From contig JAHLLA010000001.1 of assembly GCA_020444415.1 (NCBI GenBank), positions 124,001 to 188,000 on the forward strand: DNA of 64,000 nucleotides, given 5' to 3'. Source of the DNA: Bacteroidota bacterium (GTDB lineage Bacteria; Bacteroidota; Bacteroidia; Bacteroidales; F082). Within the stretch, counting starts at the first letter, position 1. Each line of letters opens with the position of its first letter. The notes under the pieces were generated by a model. It was given only the letters and a program-made list of their open reading frames with translations. It was not told where the DNA came from and ran no database searches. Below are positions 18,104 through 27,112 of this stretch, in pieces. A program made the position numbers and the translations under genes.

Positions 18104-19470
18104 AACACTATTTTGTGAGGTTTATAACCGCTAATACCATAAAATGCGATGTATAAATAACTAAATACAGGTACAATAAATGAAATATGTACCCCATAGC
18201 CATCAGCTATCATTCCCTGGAAAAGTGGTAATATGGCACCTCCCAGGATCATCATCACCAACAAAGATGAACCCTGGCTGGTATATTTTCCGAGTCCGGC
18301 AATAGCCAGCGTAAAAATATTGGACCACATGATTGAATTAAACAAACCGATAGCGATGATTGCCCATAATGCGATGGCTCCTGTATTTGTCAGAGCAATA
18401 AAAAGTAAAACGATATTTATCGAAGCAAATAGGTATAAAGTTCTGTTTGGCAAAGATTTACCCAGAAAAAAAGCTCCCAGGTTAACCAATAGGAACACCC
18501 CATAGATCAAAGCAGTTTCAAGGTTGGTTACCATGGAAATAACCAGAAAGGCCAGGATGGGAATGGCGATCATTGCACTGTATTTGAGCATTTTATTTTC
18601 CATTTTACTCAATGATACAGCACCTAAAAACCGCCCGATCATTTGCCCTCCCCAGTAGATCGCCACATATATGCTGGCTTCCACTTCTGTAAGTCCTCCG
18701 ATTTCCTCCAGGCCCAGGTAACTGATCATCATGCTGCCGATGCTTACTTCACCACCTACGTACATAAATATGGCGATCATACCAAAAACCAGTTGCCTGA
18801 ATTTCAGTGCGCCAAAGCCAGTTTGTGTTTCTTCAGGGTTGGTAAAGCGCGGCAGTTTGGTTGCTTTAATGACGCCTGCCATCAATAAAAATATCAACGC
18901 AAAAAACAAATAAGGAATTTTTACAGCATCAGAGCCAGCGGCATCACCGAAGTATTTAAAAATGAGATAGCCCCCGATAACAGGTCCAATGGTCGTACCC
19001 AGCGAATTAAATCCCTGCGCCAGGTTCAGACGGGATGAAGCTGATTTTTCGGGCCCAAGAATAGCCACGTATGGATTTGCTGCTATTTGCAATAAGGTAA
19101 ATCCAAGTCCCAATACAAACAGCGCCGATAGAAAGAAACCATAGATATGAAATTGTGCGGCCGGGTAAAAAAGCAGGCTACCGATACCCGAGAGAAGTAA
19201 TCCGGCAATAATCCCTTTTTTATAGCCTATCCGATTGATGGGATCGCCGTAAATGACCGACAGTGCGAAATAAATAACAGAACCAATAAAGTAGGCGCCA
19301 AAAAATGCAAACTGTATCAGCATGGCTTTGGTATGGTTCAGATCAAAAACCCCTTTCATGTATGGGATCAAAATATCATTGAGCACCGTCATAAAGCCCC
19401 ACATGAAAAACAAGGCTGTAAGGCTGCTGAAAGCAGTTGTATATGTTTTCTGACTCGACTTTTCTATCAT
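18100..19470 (-). CDS. FucP-like MFS sugar transporter
   Basis: Inner-membrane sugar:proton symporter of the major facilitator superfamily, FucP/GluP (FGHS) subgroup. The 456 aa contain about 12 membrane segments. Family marks include FFMWGFMTVLNDILIPYMKG near the N-terminus (in this group the N-D-x-L region contacts sugar) and LLQIAANPYVAILGP in the fourth to fifth helix, plus LNLAQGFNSLGTTIGP. Within this operon mannose, or a mannose-containing product freed by the two mannosidases, is the most likely substrate (inference). It lies 6 bases after beta-mannosidase and overlaps the asparaginase gene by 4 bases. Confidence 0.9.
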   Translation of the reverse strand: MIEKSSQKTYTTAFSSLTALFFMWGFMTVLNDILIPYMKGVFDLNHTKAMLIQFAFFGAYFIGSVIYFALSVIYGDPINRIGYKKGIIAGLLLSGIGSLLFYPAAQFHIYGFFLSALFVLGLGFTLLQIAANPYVAILGPEKSASSRLNLAQGFNSLGTTIGPVIGGYLIFKYFGDAAGSDAVKIPYLFFALIFLLMAGVIKATKLPRFTNPEETQTGFGALKFRQLVFGMIAIFMYVGGEVSIGSMMISYLGLEEIGGLTEVEASIYVAIYWGGQMIGRFLGAVSLSKMENKMLKYSAMIAIPILAFLVISMVTNLETALIYGVFLLVNLGAFFLGKSLPNRTLYLFASINIVLLFIALTNTGAIALWAIIAIGLFNSIMWSNIFTLAIAGLGKYTSQGSSLLVMMILGGAILPLFQGMIADGYGVHISFIVPVFSYLYIAFYGISGYKPHKIVL

Positions 19471-19476
19471 GTTATG

Positions 19477-21984
19477 CTATTGTATATCATTTAAACATTT
19501 TATTTCAAATTCTGGTATTTGATCATTTGTTGGACCAGGGACAAAATACAAGCTTTTTTTCTGTCCCGGCAGCAGATCAAAATTTTTATCACTGAAGTGC
19601 CCGTCAACTGTACTTGATACACTGACATCTTTAGCAAGAGTTTCAGATGTAAGTTCAATCAAATAATTTTTATTTTTTTCCAGTACCTGTATTTGTATGT
19701 CAGCCGATGGTAACGTCAATTGATTAGGTTTTACAAAATAATGCTCTGCAGTGCTCAACAGTGTATTTTGGCTCCATAATTCGACTGATAAAAAGAATTC
19801 TGATTTTCTGCCAGCCAATTGATTACATCCAACTTCTGCATAAATCCCTGATGAATTTTTCAGTACAGAAATCTCTTTCTGTCCCTCCCTCAGCGAATTA
19901 CCATTGAAATCCATCAACTTCCATGTTAAGTTTGCATTCACATCCGAAATTGAATCAGACACGACATAAATCGCCAAGTGTTCATTCTTCTCTTCAAATG
20001 ATATCAGGTAGGTTTTATAAGCCCTTTTTACAGCATATTGCAGGGCTTTCCATCGTCCGTAATAATCAATCCCCGACCAGGACGTAACCGGCCAACAATC
20101 GTTGAACTGCCAGTACAACGTTCCCATGCAATGGGGTTTTGCCCTGCGATGGGCTTCCATAGCTGTTTTGATACCTTTGGCCTGTAATAGTTGACTTATA
20201 TATACATAATCTTCAAAACTTTCAGGTGCCTTGTAATCTCGTTCCATATATTCTTGTATGGCTTCCCAACCAAAGGGGTGTTTTTGGTGCACATCCATTA
20301 CTTTAGAACCAAGATGCCTGTCAACCGGTTCTGTAAATGCATGAATGGTTTTCAGATCGGGTATTCCCTGGAAACCATATTCACTCATAAAACGGCCTAC
20401 TTTTTCCTCATACTTTTCAAAAGGTTCTTTTCCCCACCAAACACCCCAATAATGGACATCGCCTGATGTGTATGCTTCGGGGCGACCCCATCCGGTTGAA
20501 GGAGAACTGGGCCAATAGGGAATTTCTGGATTGTATTTTTTCACCAGGCCGGGTAACAAATCTTCAAAAAGATCGCGGTAGTGATTCCATATTTCTACAG
20601 AATCTTCCGGCGAATAATTAAATTGCTTTTGCCAACCCCAGTTGTGCCAGGCTTCGTCAACTTCGTTATTGCCACACCATATAACTAGTGAAGGATGGTT
20701 TCGTATTCGACGAATATTATCAGTCGCCTCTCTTTTTACGTTTTTAACGAACTGGCTGTCGCCAGGATACAGATTGCAGGCAAACATAAAATCCTGCCAC
20801 ACCATAATCCCATGTTTATCGCACAATTTGTAAAAAATATCATTTTCATATATGCCGCCGCCCCAAACACGTAACATATTCATGTTTGACTTTTTAGCAT
20901 CTAATATTAAATTCTCATAATTTTCTTCCTTCAGCCTGGGTAAAAAATTATCCTGGGGAATGTAGTTGGCACCTTTGGCAAAAACCGGAATTCCATTTAT
21001 TTTAAAATAAAAACTGCTTCCAACGGAATCAACTTCCTGTACTAGTTCAACTTTCCTCAGGCCTGTTTTGAATGAAACTTCATCCATAAGCTTATCCTCA
21101 TCCAGCAGTTTGACGGTTAACTTATATCTATGCTGTTCACCATAGCCATTTGGCCACCATAATTTTGGATTCAAAATCCTTACGGGAATTTTGCTGAGGT
21201 TGATGCCCTGATCGAATTGAACACCATATTCAGAGTTCACCGAATCATTGACAAACACCTGAATTTGATACTGTTTATGAGTTGTTGCTTCAACTTCTGT
21301 TTCAAGCATAACATTCGCTTCATTCCCTTTTACCTCAAAAGAACGTTGATACACATCTCGGATCACTGCCCCATCCCATGCTTTCAAATAAGCGGGTTTC
21401 CAAATTCCAGAAGTAACAAATGTGGGTCCCCAGTCCCAGCCAAACTGATAGGCTGCTTTTCTGGTAAACCCTCTAATATCAGGTAAAGCATACGATAATT
21501 GTTCTTGTCTGGCTTTGTTCTTTTTTTCGGGAGAAGAGAAACAAATACTCAAGGTGTTATTTCCGGGGTTCAATATATCTTTGACTTTAATACGCCAGTT
21601 TCGAAACATATTATCGGCTAATAAAACCAAAGAATCATTTAATACAACCTGGGCATAAGTATCCAGGCCTTCAAAAACAAGTTCGATATGCTCATGATTA
21701 AAAAAAGAGTCCTCTAAATCAAAATTTGTTACAAATGTCCAATCGTACTCACTAACCCACTGTAATTCTTTTTCATGATCCCGGTAGAAAGGGTCAGGAA
21801 TAAGCCCGGCTTCTAAAAGTGCCAGATGCACATCTGCAGGATTTACATTTTTCAGGATAATGGAGGAATCGTCACTGGTAAGCGACCATTCAAAGCCTGA
21901 AAGGTCAATATTTTTGACCTGATCATCCCGGCAGGAAAATAAGAGGATTAGAAACGGGATAAAGAAAAGATTGCAATATTTCAT
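19477..21984 (-). CDS. GH2 beta-mannosidase lipoprotein
   Basis: Hydrolyses terminal beta-mannose, as in the Man-beta-1,4-GlcNAc link of the N-glycan core. The 835-aa protein has a lipoprotein signal ending ILLFSC. The layout follows GH2: N-terminal sugar-binding domain (FEWSLTSDD...), immunoglobulin-like domain, then the TIM barrel with VWGGGIYEND, the acid/base Glu441 in WCGNNEVDEAWHNW and the nucleophile Glu535 in MSEYGFQ, then LYWQFNDCWPVTSWSGIDYYG (in pieces). It is the first gene of the operon; a -7 element TAAATTTG lies upstream on the minus strand. Confidence 0.93.
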   Translation of the reverse strand: MKYCNLFFIPFLILLFSCRDDQVKNIDLSGFEWSLTSDDSSIILKNVNPADVHLALLEAGLIPDPFYRDHEKELQWVSEYDWTFVTNFDLEDSFFNHEHIELVFEGLDTYAQVVLNDSLVLLADNMFRNWRIKVKDILNPGNNTLSICFSSPEKKNKARQEQLSYALPDIRGFTRKAAYQFGWDWGPTFVTSGIWKPAYLKAWDGAVIRDVYQRSFEVKGNEANVMLETEVEATTHKQYQIQVFVNDSVNSEYGVQFDQGINLSKIPVRILNPKLWWPNGYGEQHRYKLTVKLLDEDKLMDEVSFKTGLRKVELVQEVDSVGSSFYFKINGIPVFAKGANYIPQDNFLPRLKEENYENLILDAKKSNMNMLRVWGGGIYENDIFYKLCDKHGIMVWQDFMFACNLYPGDSQFVKNVKREATDNIRRIRNHPSLVIWCGNNEVDEAWHNWGWQKQFNYSPEDSVEIWNHYRDLFEDLLPGLVKKYNPEIPYWPSSPSTGWGRPEAYTSGDVHYWGVWWGKEPFEKYEEKVGRFMSEYGFQGIPDLKTIHAFTEPVDRHLGSKVMDVHQKHPFGWEAIQEYMERDYKAPESFEDYVYISQLLQAKGIKTAMEAHRRAKPHCMGTLYWQFNDCWPVTSWSGIDYYGRWKALQYAVKRAYKTYLISFEEKNEHLAIYVVSDSISDVNANLTWKLMDFNGNSLREGQKEISVLKNSSGIYAEVGCNQLAGRKSEFFLSVELWSQNTLLSTAEHYFVKPNQLTLPSADIQIQVLEKNKNYLIELTSETLAKDVSVSSTVDGHFSDKNFDLLPGQKKSLYFVPGPTNDQIPEFEIKCLNDIQ

Positions 21985-22012
21985 TCAACAGAAGCCCTAA
22001 AAAAGTGAAACC

Positions 22013-22020
22013 CAAATTTA
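22013..22020 (-). promoter_or_regulatory. -7 element of the glycan operon promoter
   Basis: TAAATTTG on the minus strand, a perfect TAnnTTTG, 29 bases upstream of the beta-mannosidase ATG. No clear -33 TTG is seen at the proper distance. Confidence 0.55.
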
Positions 22021-22062
22021 TGCAAATATCAAATCATTGTGAGGAAACATAGTTAATATTTG

Positions 22063-22070
22063 TATTTTTG
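22063..22070 (+). promoter_or_regulatory. -7 element of the ferredoxin-NADP reductase promoter; decides the start
   Basis: TATTTTTG at 22063-22070, with a TTG at 22037-22039 (23-base spacer, slightly long). The in-frame TTG at 22068 overlaps this box and so cannot be the translation start; the ATG at 22098 is preferred. Confidence 0.6.
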
Positions 22071-22097
22071 CACCTTCAAAAAAATATATTTTACGAT

Positions 22098-22910
22098 ATG
22101 GATTTAACCCAGGAATTAAATTGCATGATCATTCAGTCGGTGCAGGTTTCTCCCATTATGAAAATTGTAAAAGTAAAACCTGACGGTTGGAAACTACCTG
22201 ATTTTTCAGCAGGACAGTTTGTGGCATTGGGATTGCCACCACAGTTTGAAAGGTGTGCAGATGCTACCGAGGAATTTGAAACCAGTAAACCTGACAAACT
22301 TATTAAAAGAGCTTATTCTATAGCGTCATCCTCTACTGAAGACGTGGTAGAATTTTACATCACGCTGGTACATTCTGGTCAGCTCACCCCGCGAATTTTT
22401 AACCTGAAAATTGGCGACAGAATATGGATGGGCCGGAAAGCTGTAGGCATGTTCACTCTGGATCAAATTGATGAAGACAGAAATGTGGTTCTTATTGCTA
22501 CAGGAACCGGAGTTGCGCCATACATGAGCATGCTCCGCTCCAATGCCTTAAAAAGAAAAGGAAACATCATGGTTATTCATGGCGCTTCAAATAGTTGGGA
22601 TTTAGGCTATTCTTCCGAATTAAAACTATTGGCCAATATGTTCGATAAATTCGGTTACTACCCAACCATTACCGAAACCCAAAAAGAACCACCGGGATGG
22701 CAGGGTGATACGAGATTTATTGAAGAAATCTGGAAATCAGGAGAAGTAGAAAAGAAATGGGGATTCAAGCCCTCCCCCGACAATACGGATGTTTTCCTTT
22801 GTGGTAATCCGAAGATGGTTGATAGCATGAAAGCATTGCTTTACGAAGATGATTTCAGAGATCATAAAAAGAAAGAACCCGGCCAGATACACGCCGAAGA
22901 GTTTTTTTAG
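22098..22910 (+). CDS. fpr: Ferredoxin/flavodoxin-NADP(+) reductase
   Basis: FAD enzyme that exchanges electrons between reduced ferredoxin and NADP. From the ATG at 22098 the protein has 270 aa, normal for the bacterial subclass. The FAD-binding RAYSIASSS, the GRKAVGMFTLD stretch and the NADP-binding VLIATGTGVAPYMSMLR are clear, as is the final NPKMVDSMKALL. A Bacteroidota -7 element overlaps an alternative upstream TTG start. It is a single-gene unit ending at a good terminator. PFOR and the 7Fe ferredoxin in the same window are plausible electron partners. Confidence 0.9.
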   Translation: MDLTQELNCMIIQSVQVSPIMKIVKVKPDGWKLPDFSAGQFVALGLPPQFERCADATEEFETSKPDKLIKRAYSIASSSTEDVVEFYITLVHSGQLTPRIFNLKIGDRIWMGRKAVGMFTLDQIDEDRNVVLIATGTGVAPYMSMLRSNALKRKGNIMVIHGASNSWDLGYSSELKLLANMFDKFGYYPTITETQKEPPGWQGDTRFIEEIWKSGEVEKKWGFKPSPDNTDVFLCGNPKMVDSMKALLYEDDFRDHKKKEPGQIHAEEFF

Positions 22911-22922
22911 AATAATTTATAG

Positions 22923-22947
22923 AAGGATGAGTCATCATCCTTTTTTT
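22923..22947 (+). terminator. Rho-independent terminator
   Basis: AAGGATGA (22923-22930), loop GTCA, TCATCCTT (22935-22942) and a run of Ts, 13 bases after the reductase stop. Confidence 0.85.
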
Positions 22948-22995
22948 ATGAGAAGACATTTACAGAGCAGGAATTAAAGGTAACCGCATTCTGCC

Positions 22996-23003
22996 TAACT
23001 TTG
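22996..23003 (+). promoter_or_regulatory. -7 element immediately before mutS2
   Basis: TAACTTTG ends only 4 bases before the mutS2 ATG (23008). If it is used, the mRNA would start at or inside the start codon, that is, be leaderless or nearly so. Confidence 0.45.
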
Positions 23004-23007
23004 CCTT

Positions 23008-25395
23008 ATGATCTACCCAAAGAACTTCGAACAAAAAATTGGATTTGACCAGATAAGGGAATTGCTGAAAGATTTATGCATCAGCGATATGGGTATTCAG
23101 TTTGTTGATAAAATTAGTTTCATCTCCAAACCCGATCTTATTCAAAGGCTGCTCGACCAGGTACATGAGTTTGTTGAAATTCTAACCATTGGGAAATCGT
23201 TTCCGGGCCACGACTTCTTCGACTTGAGAGATGAACTGCAACGTGTAAAAACTCCGGGAAGCTATATTGAACAGGAAGCCTTATTCGACCTCAAATCATC
23301 CTTGCGAACCATCCAGGAAATATTAATCTATTTCAAGAATTCAGATTCCAATAAATACACGGAATTAAAAAAACTCACCGGGCAAATCGAATTTCCGTCT
23401 GAAATCCTTTTAAAGGCTGAACAGATAATTGATGACAAGGGAGATATAAGGGACAATGCTTCTTCCAGGCTGGCAGAGATCAGGAAGGAAATCCAGCAAA
23501 AGCAGCGAAAAGTAAACCGTGAAACGAAGAAAGCTTTTGAACAAGCTCAAAAAGCCGGTTATATCCCTGAAAATTCGGAAATCACCATCCGGAATGGGCG
23601 GCAGGTTATTCCATTGAAGGCTGCTGAAAAGAGAAGTATCGGTGGCTTCGTACATGATGAATCATCTACAGGTCAAACTGTATTTGTTGAGCCGGCAGGT
23701 TCATTTGAGGCCAACAATGAAATCCGGGAACTTGAAAATGAAGAAAGACGTGAGATCATTAAAATTTTAACGCTTTTCACAAATACCTTGAGACCCTTTA
23801 TTGAAGAATTATTAGCGGCTTACCGTTTTTTAGGCATCATTGATTTTATCAGGGCCAAGGCTTTGTTTTCAATCAAAATAAATGCACATAGGCCGGTGAT
23901 CTCAGCGGATGAATCCATGAATTTTATTGACGCTGTTCATCCATTATTGTATCTTTCTCATAAAGCGCAAAAAAAAGACATCGTACCACTTGATTTATCG
24001 CTGAATATTGTCAACAGGATATTGATCATTTCCGGCCCCAATGCGGGTGGCAAGTCGGTTTGCCTCAAAACAGTCGGTTTGCTTCAGTACATGCTTCAAT
24101 GCGGTTTATTGGTTCCTGTGTCACCCAATAGTGAATTCACCCTATTCTCAAGATTATTTATTGATATTGGCGATGAACAGTCGCTGGAAAATGACCTGAG
24201 CACCTATAGTTCGCATCTGCTGAACATGAAATACTTCATGAAGAATGCCACAAATGAAACACTATTTCTTATTGATGAATTTGGAACCGGTACAGAACCT
24301 CAATTGGGAGCCTCCATAGCAGAAGCAACATTGGAGGAACTGAATAAGAAACAGGCTTTTGGCGTTATAACTACCCACTACTCAAACTTAAAACTTGCTG
24401 CTGAACGACTGGAAGGCTTGCAAAATGGAGCCATGCTTTTTGACACCGAGAAAATGCAACCACTTTATATTTTGAAAATCGGGAAACCCGGCAGTTCCTT
24501 CGCCTTTGAGATCGCTAAAAAAATAGGCTTTCCTTCTTTTGTTTTACAAAATGCAAAGAAAAAAAGTGGTGGTAAACATGTCAGGTTCGATCAACAATTG
24601 CAACAATTGGAAACGGATAAACTCGCTATCGATAAAAAGCAAAAACAACTGGATTCGGCTGATGAAACCCTGTCGGAAATCGTTGAAAAATACACAAGTC
24701 TTTTAAAAGATTTGTCAAAATCTAAAAAACAACTCATTGAAGATGCCAAAAAAGAAGCCTCGGCCATTATTGAGGACTCAAACAAAGCCATCGAAAAAAC
24801 CATACGGGAAATAAAAGAAGCGCAAGCCAATAAAGAAGCGACCAAAATCATCCGCAAGAAACTGGAGGATAAAAAAGTTCAGTTAAAGAAAGAAAACAGG
24901 GAAATTGAAACACCAAAACTAATTGAAACGGGTAATGAAATACAAGCAGGTGATTTCGTAAGCGTAATAGATACGGATATTACAGGCGAATTGATCGTAA
25001 TTGAAGATGATGAGGCTTTAATCAATGTAAACGACATCAAGCTTCGGATTTCGCTTGATAAACTAAAAAAGTCCCTAAAAAAACCAGGGCAAAAAACAAA
25101 ACGGAGCAGTTCCGCAAGTATCATCAACGAAATAAATCAAAAGGCTGCCCGATTTGAACTAAATATTGACCTGAGAGGTAAGCGATCGGAAGAGGCATTA
25201 TACTTGTTACAAAAATACATTGACGAAGCACTCCTGCTGAGCATGAAGGAAGTAAGTATTTTGCATGGCAAGGGATACGGCATATTGCGGGACAATATCC
25301 GTGAATATCTCAGAAGTGTTGACGAGGTGAAACACTTTGAAGACGCTCCTTTAAGCATGGGCGGTACCGGTATCACAAGGGTATATTTTAAATAG
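23008..25395 (+). CDS. mutS2: Endonuclease MutS2 / ribosome-collision ATPase (RqcU-like)
   Basis: A 795-aa ATPase with the MutS2 layout. In order: an N-terminal core/lever region (residues 1-300), the ABC ATPase domain with Walker A GPNAGGKS (about 343-350), signature region SLENDLSTYSSHLLNM, and Walker B TLFLIDEFGTGTEP. A long lysine/glutamate-rich coiled coil follows (about 510-640), then a KOW-like segment, and a C-terminal Smr domain (LDLRGKRSEEAL...HGKGYGILRDNIREYL). MutS2 was first linked to suppression of recombination; in Bacillus it splits stalled ribosomes. Both roles are family knowledge. It lacks the mismatch-binding domain of MutS. Confidence 0.93.
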   Translation: MIYPKNFEQKIGFDQIRELLKDLCISDMGIQFVDKISFISKPDLIQRLLDQVHEFVEILTIGKSFPGHDFFDLRDELQRVKTPGSYIEQEALFDLKSSLRTIQEILIYFKNSDSNKYTELKKLTGQIEFPSEILLKAEQIIDDKGDIRDNASSRLAEIRKEIQQKQRKVNRETKKAFEQAQKAGYIPENSEITIRNGRQVIPLKAAEKRSIGGFVHDESSTGQTVFVEPAGSFEANNEIRELENEERREIIKILTLFTNTLRPFIEELLAAYRFLGIIDFIRAKALFSIKINAHRPVISADESMNFIDAVHPLLYLSHKAQKKDIVPLDLSLNIVNRILIISGPNAGGKSVCLKTVGLLQYMLQCGLLVPVSPNSEFTLFSRLFIDIGDEQSLENDLSTYSSHLLNMKYFMKNATNETLFLIDEFGTGTEPQLGASIAEATLEELNKKQAFGVITTHYSNLKLAAERLEGLQNGAMLFDTEKMQPLYILKIGKPGSSFAFEIAKKIGFPSFVLQNAKKKSGGKHVRFDQQLQQLETDKLAIDKKQKQLDSADETLSEIVEKYTSLLKDLSKSKKQLIEDAKKEASAIIEDSNKAIEKTIREIKEAQANKEATKIIRKKLEDKKVQLKKENREIETPKLIETGNEIQAGDFVSVIDTDITGELIVIEDDEALINVNDIKLRISLDKLKKSLKKPGQKTKRSSSASIINEINQKAARFELNIDLRGKRSEEALYLLQKYIDEALLLSMKEVSILHGKGYGILRDNIREYLRSVDEVKHFEDAPLSMGGTGITRVYFK

Positions 25396-25412
25396 CATTA
25401 ACCGCTTTTATG

Positions 25413-25420
25413 TATTTTTG
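25413..25420 (+). promoter_or_regulatory. -7 element of the thioredoxin gene
   Basis: TATTTTTG, a perfect TAnnTTTG, 17 bases upstream of the ATG at 25438, giving a very short leader. No good -33 TTG is visible. Confidence 0.5.
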
Positions 25421-25437
25421 CAAAAAACAAAGCCCAA

Positions 25438-25860
25438 ATGAATTACTATTTCTGGATACCTATTGCTATACTTGCTGTGCTTTTAGTGGCAGCACTTTAC
25501 AAAAGATACAGGCTTCTCAAAAACCTGGCCGATGCACCTGAAAATGAAAATGTGATCAAACTGACAGATGACACTTTTGAGAAAACAACAGAAATTGGCA
25601 TCTCTTTAATTGATTTTTGGGCTCCCTGGTGCGCTCCCTGCAAAATACTTGCGCCCACCATCAATGAACTGGCAGATGAATTTGGTGAAAAGGTAAATAT
25701 TTGCAAAATGAATGTAGACGAAAATCGGAAAACTTCTACAGCACTAAAAATAAGGAGCATTCCCACTGTGATTATCATGCAGAATGGCACTATTGTAGGG
25801 CACTTTGTGGGGGTTAAACCGAAATATGTATATGCAAAAGCTTTAAAAGAATTGGTTTAA
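25438..25860 (+). CDS. Membrane-anchored thioredoxin
   Basis: A 140-aa thiol-disulfide oxidoreductase. Residues about 5-22 form one membrane segment followed by KRYR, and the thioredoxin fold occupies residues about 40-140 with the active site WAPWCAPCK and the cis-proline loop RSIPTVII. The positive charges after the segment (KRYR) suggest the thioredoxin domain faces the cytoplasm by the positive-inside rule, though an outside orientation cannot be excluded. It is a stand-alone gene with its own -7 element and a bidirectional terminator after it. The anchor distinguishes it from ordinary TrxA of about 105 aa. Confidence 0.88.
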   Translation: MNYYFWIPIAILAVLLVAALYKRYRLLKNLADAPENENVIKLTDDTFEKTTEIGISLIDFWAPWCAPCKILAPTINELADEFGEKVNICKMNVDENRKTSTALKIRSIPTVIIMQNGTIVGHFVGVKPKYVYAKALKELV

Positions 25861-25888
25861 AAAAAACCGGAGTTGTCTCCGGTTTTTA
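25861..25888. terminator. Bidirectional terminator
   Basis: CCGGAG (25867-25872), loop TTGT, CTCCGG (25877-25882), with an A run on the left and a T run on the right. It serves the convergent thioredoxin and 246-aa protein genes. Confidence 0.85.
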
Positions 25889-25907
25889 TTATTTACTGTT
25901 CTGAAAT

Positions 25908-26648
25908 TTATTCAAAATCACCACTTAAATCCGGGAGCAATTCCCAAATTTCATCGACTGATTCTTCAATCACATCCCTGGCTTCCGTTCTGAAAGTTTC
26001 CCATGAACCTTCGCCATGAACCTCTTCAAAGTCCTTTTTAAATACGCGGTCTTCATCGTCAAAATTAGCCCACTTGTTAAATCCATATACCACTGCGGCA
26101 TCTCTGTTGTCATCTGAGTCAAACTGTGGGTAGTAAGAAGCGAAGAAATTGTTGTAGTTCTTTTCTTTGTACACTTCAGCTACTTTGGAAACCATTTCCT
26201 TAAAACGGTGTTTTGAATCATCTTCCAGTTCAAAAAAGCTGACAATAATTTTTGAAGGTACAGCCTCTGTTGGTGCATGCACATGTTTTTCATCTCTGCG
26301 CCAGTAGCCGCCATCTTCAATGCCCCAAACATTTGGCATTACATTGTAAAGCCAGTCTTCCATATGCTCTTTTGAATCAGGTCTTGAATCCATATCTGTA
26401 AAGGTACAAGGACCCATTTGCCATAGAAAAGTACCTGCATTCGGTCCGGTAGTAACACTCCAGATTCGTGCATGGTGTGGCCCATGGTTATGATAGGTTT
26501 TGTTGTGATGGGTAACTGCCTCTCCAAATTCTTTATACTTATTTGTTTTTACCTTCAGATAGGTATTTTCATACATGAGGTAGTCAGTTTGAGAGAATGC
26601 CATGCCTACAAATAGCAAAACTGTAAAGAGTAATAATGTTCTTTTCAT
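25908..26648 (-). CDS. Secreted protein of unknown function, 246 aa (paralogue of 1379-2119)
   Basis: Same family and exactly the same length as the protein at 1379-2119. A signal peptide (residues 1-19, ending MAFSQ) is followed by TDYLMYENTYLK. Shared blocks with the paralogue are MGPCTFTD-DSRP, VAEVYKEKNY, NRDAAVV, FNKWA-F-DED and FEEVHGEGSW. This copy is richer in histidine near residues 45-60 (HHNKTYHNHGPHH), which might bind a metal; the other copy has only part of this (DHNKNFHPDGKYH). No domain is recognised. On the minus strand a TTAGTTTG lies about 45 bases upstream as a possible -7 box. Confidence 0.8.
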   Translation of the reverse strand: MKRTLLLFTVLLFVGMAFSQTDYLMYENTYLKVKTNKYKEFGEAVTHHNKTYHNHGPHHARIWSVTTGPNAGTFLWQMGPCTFTDMDSRPDSKEHMEDWLYNVMPNVWGIEDGGYWRRDEKHVHAPTEAVPSKIIVSFFELEDDSKHRFKEMVSKVAEVYKEKNYNNFFASYYPQFDSDDNRDAAVVYGFNKWANFDDEDRVFKKDFEEVHGEGSWETFRTEARDVIEESVDEIWELLPDLSGDFE

Positions 26649-26755
26649 TGTATAGTTGTTTAAATGAGTAATGAATTAATAATCAGGGCCAAACTAAGCA
26701 CTTAATCCATTGTTTCCCAAAATTTAACACAACTTTAACAAAAGGTTGAGCGCCG

Positions 26756-27112
26756 TTAGTCATTATTTAAGATAAATTCTTGCTCCTTTTTAGGCAGTTT
26801 CTCCACCACAAGGCGGTATGAATCATCTATCCATCTTTTAAGCTGGTTCTTAGTAATACGGCCATCCACAATAATAGTATTCCACAATCTTTTATTCATA
26901 TGGTAACCCGGTATTATGGCATCAAATTCCTCACGTAATCGTAAAGCCTCTTCCGGATCGCATTTTAAATTCAATTGTAACGCTCCTTCAAGGTTTACCA
27001 AAGCGAACATCTTTCCGATTACTTTAAAAGCAAGTGTATCATCTCCAAACGGCATATCTTCAGCAGTTCCCTTTTTTGCAAGGCAGTAGGCTCTTATCTC
27101 CTCAATATTCAT
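26756..27112 (-). CDS. MmcQ/YjbR family (DUF419) protein
   Basis: A 118-aa protein from the ATG at 27112 (MNIEEIRAYCLAKKG), matching the usual YjbR length. Family features are the start IEEIRAYCL-KKG-EEDMPFGDDTLAFKV, the central LKCDPEEALRLREEF and PGYHMNKRLWNTI, and the KNQLKRWIDDSYRLV end. These proteins have a double-wing/CyaY-like fold and may bind DNA, but their cellular role is unsettled. An upstream in-frame start adds nine residues outside the family and is rejected. It is divergent from the carboxyltransferase operon. Confidence 0.9.
   Translation of the reverse strand: MNIEEIRAYCLAKKGTAEDMPFGDDTLAFKVIGKMFALVNLEGALQLNLKCDPEEALRLREEFDAIIPGYHMNKRLWNTIIVDGRITKNQLKRWIDDSYRLVVEKLPKKEQEFILNND

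Noticed and set aside
11533-21984. Full polysaccharide utilisation locus with SusC/SusD
   Set aside because: No TonB-dependent receptor or SusD-like gene occurs anywhere in the window; called a glycan operon instead.
22068-22097. Longer start (TTG) for ferredoxin-NADP reductase
   Set aside because: The codon overlaps a perfect -7 promoter element, so it would not be in the mRNA.
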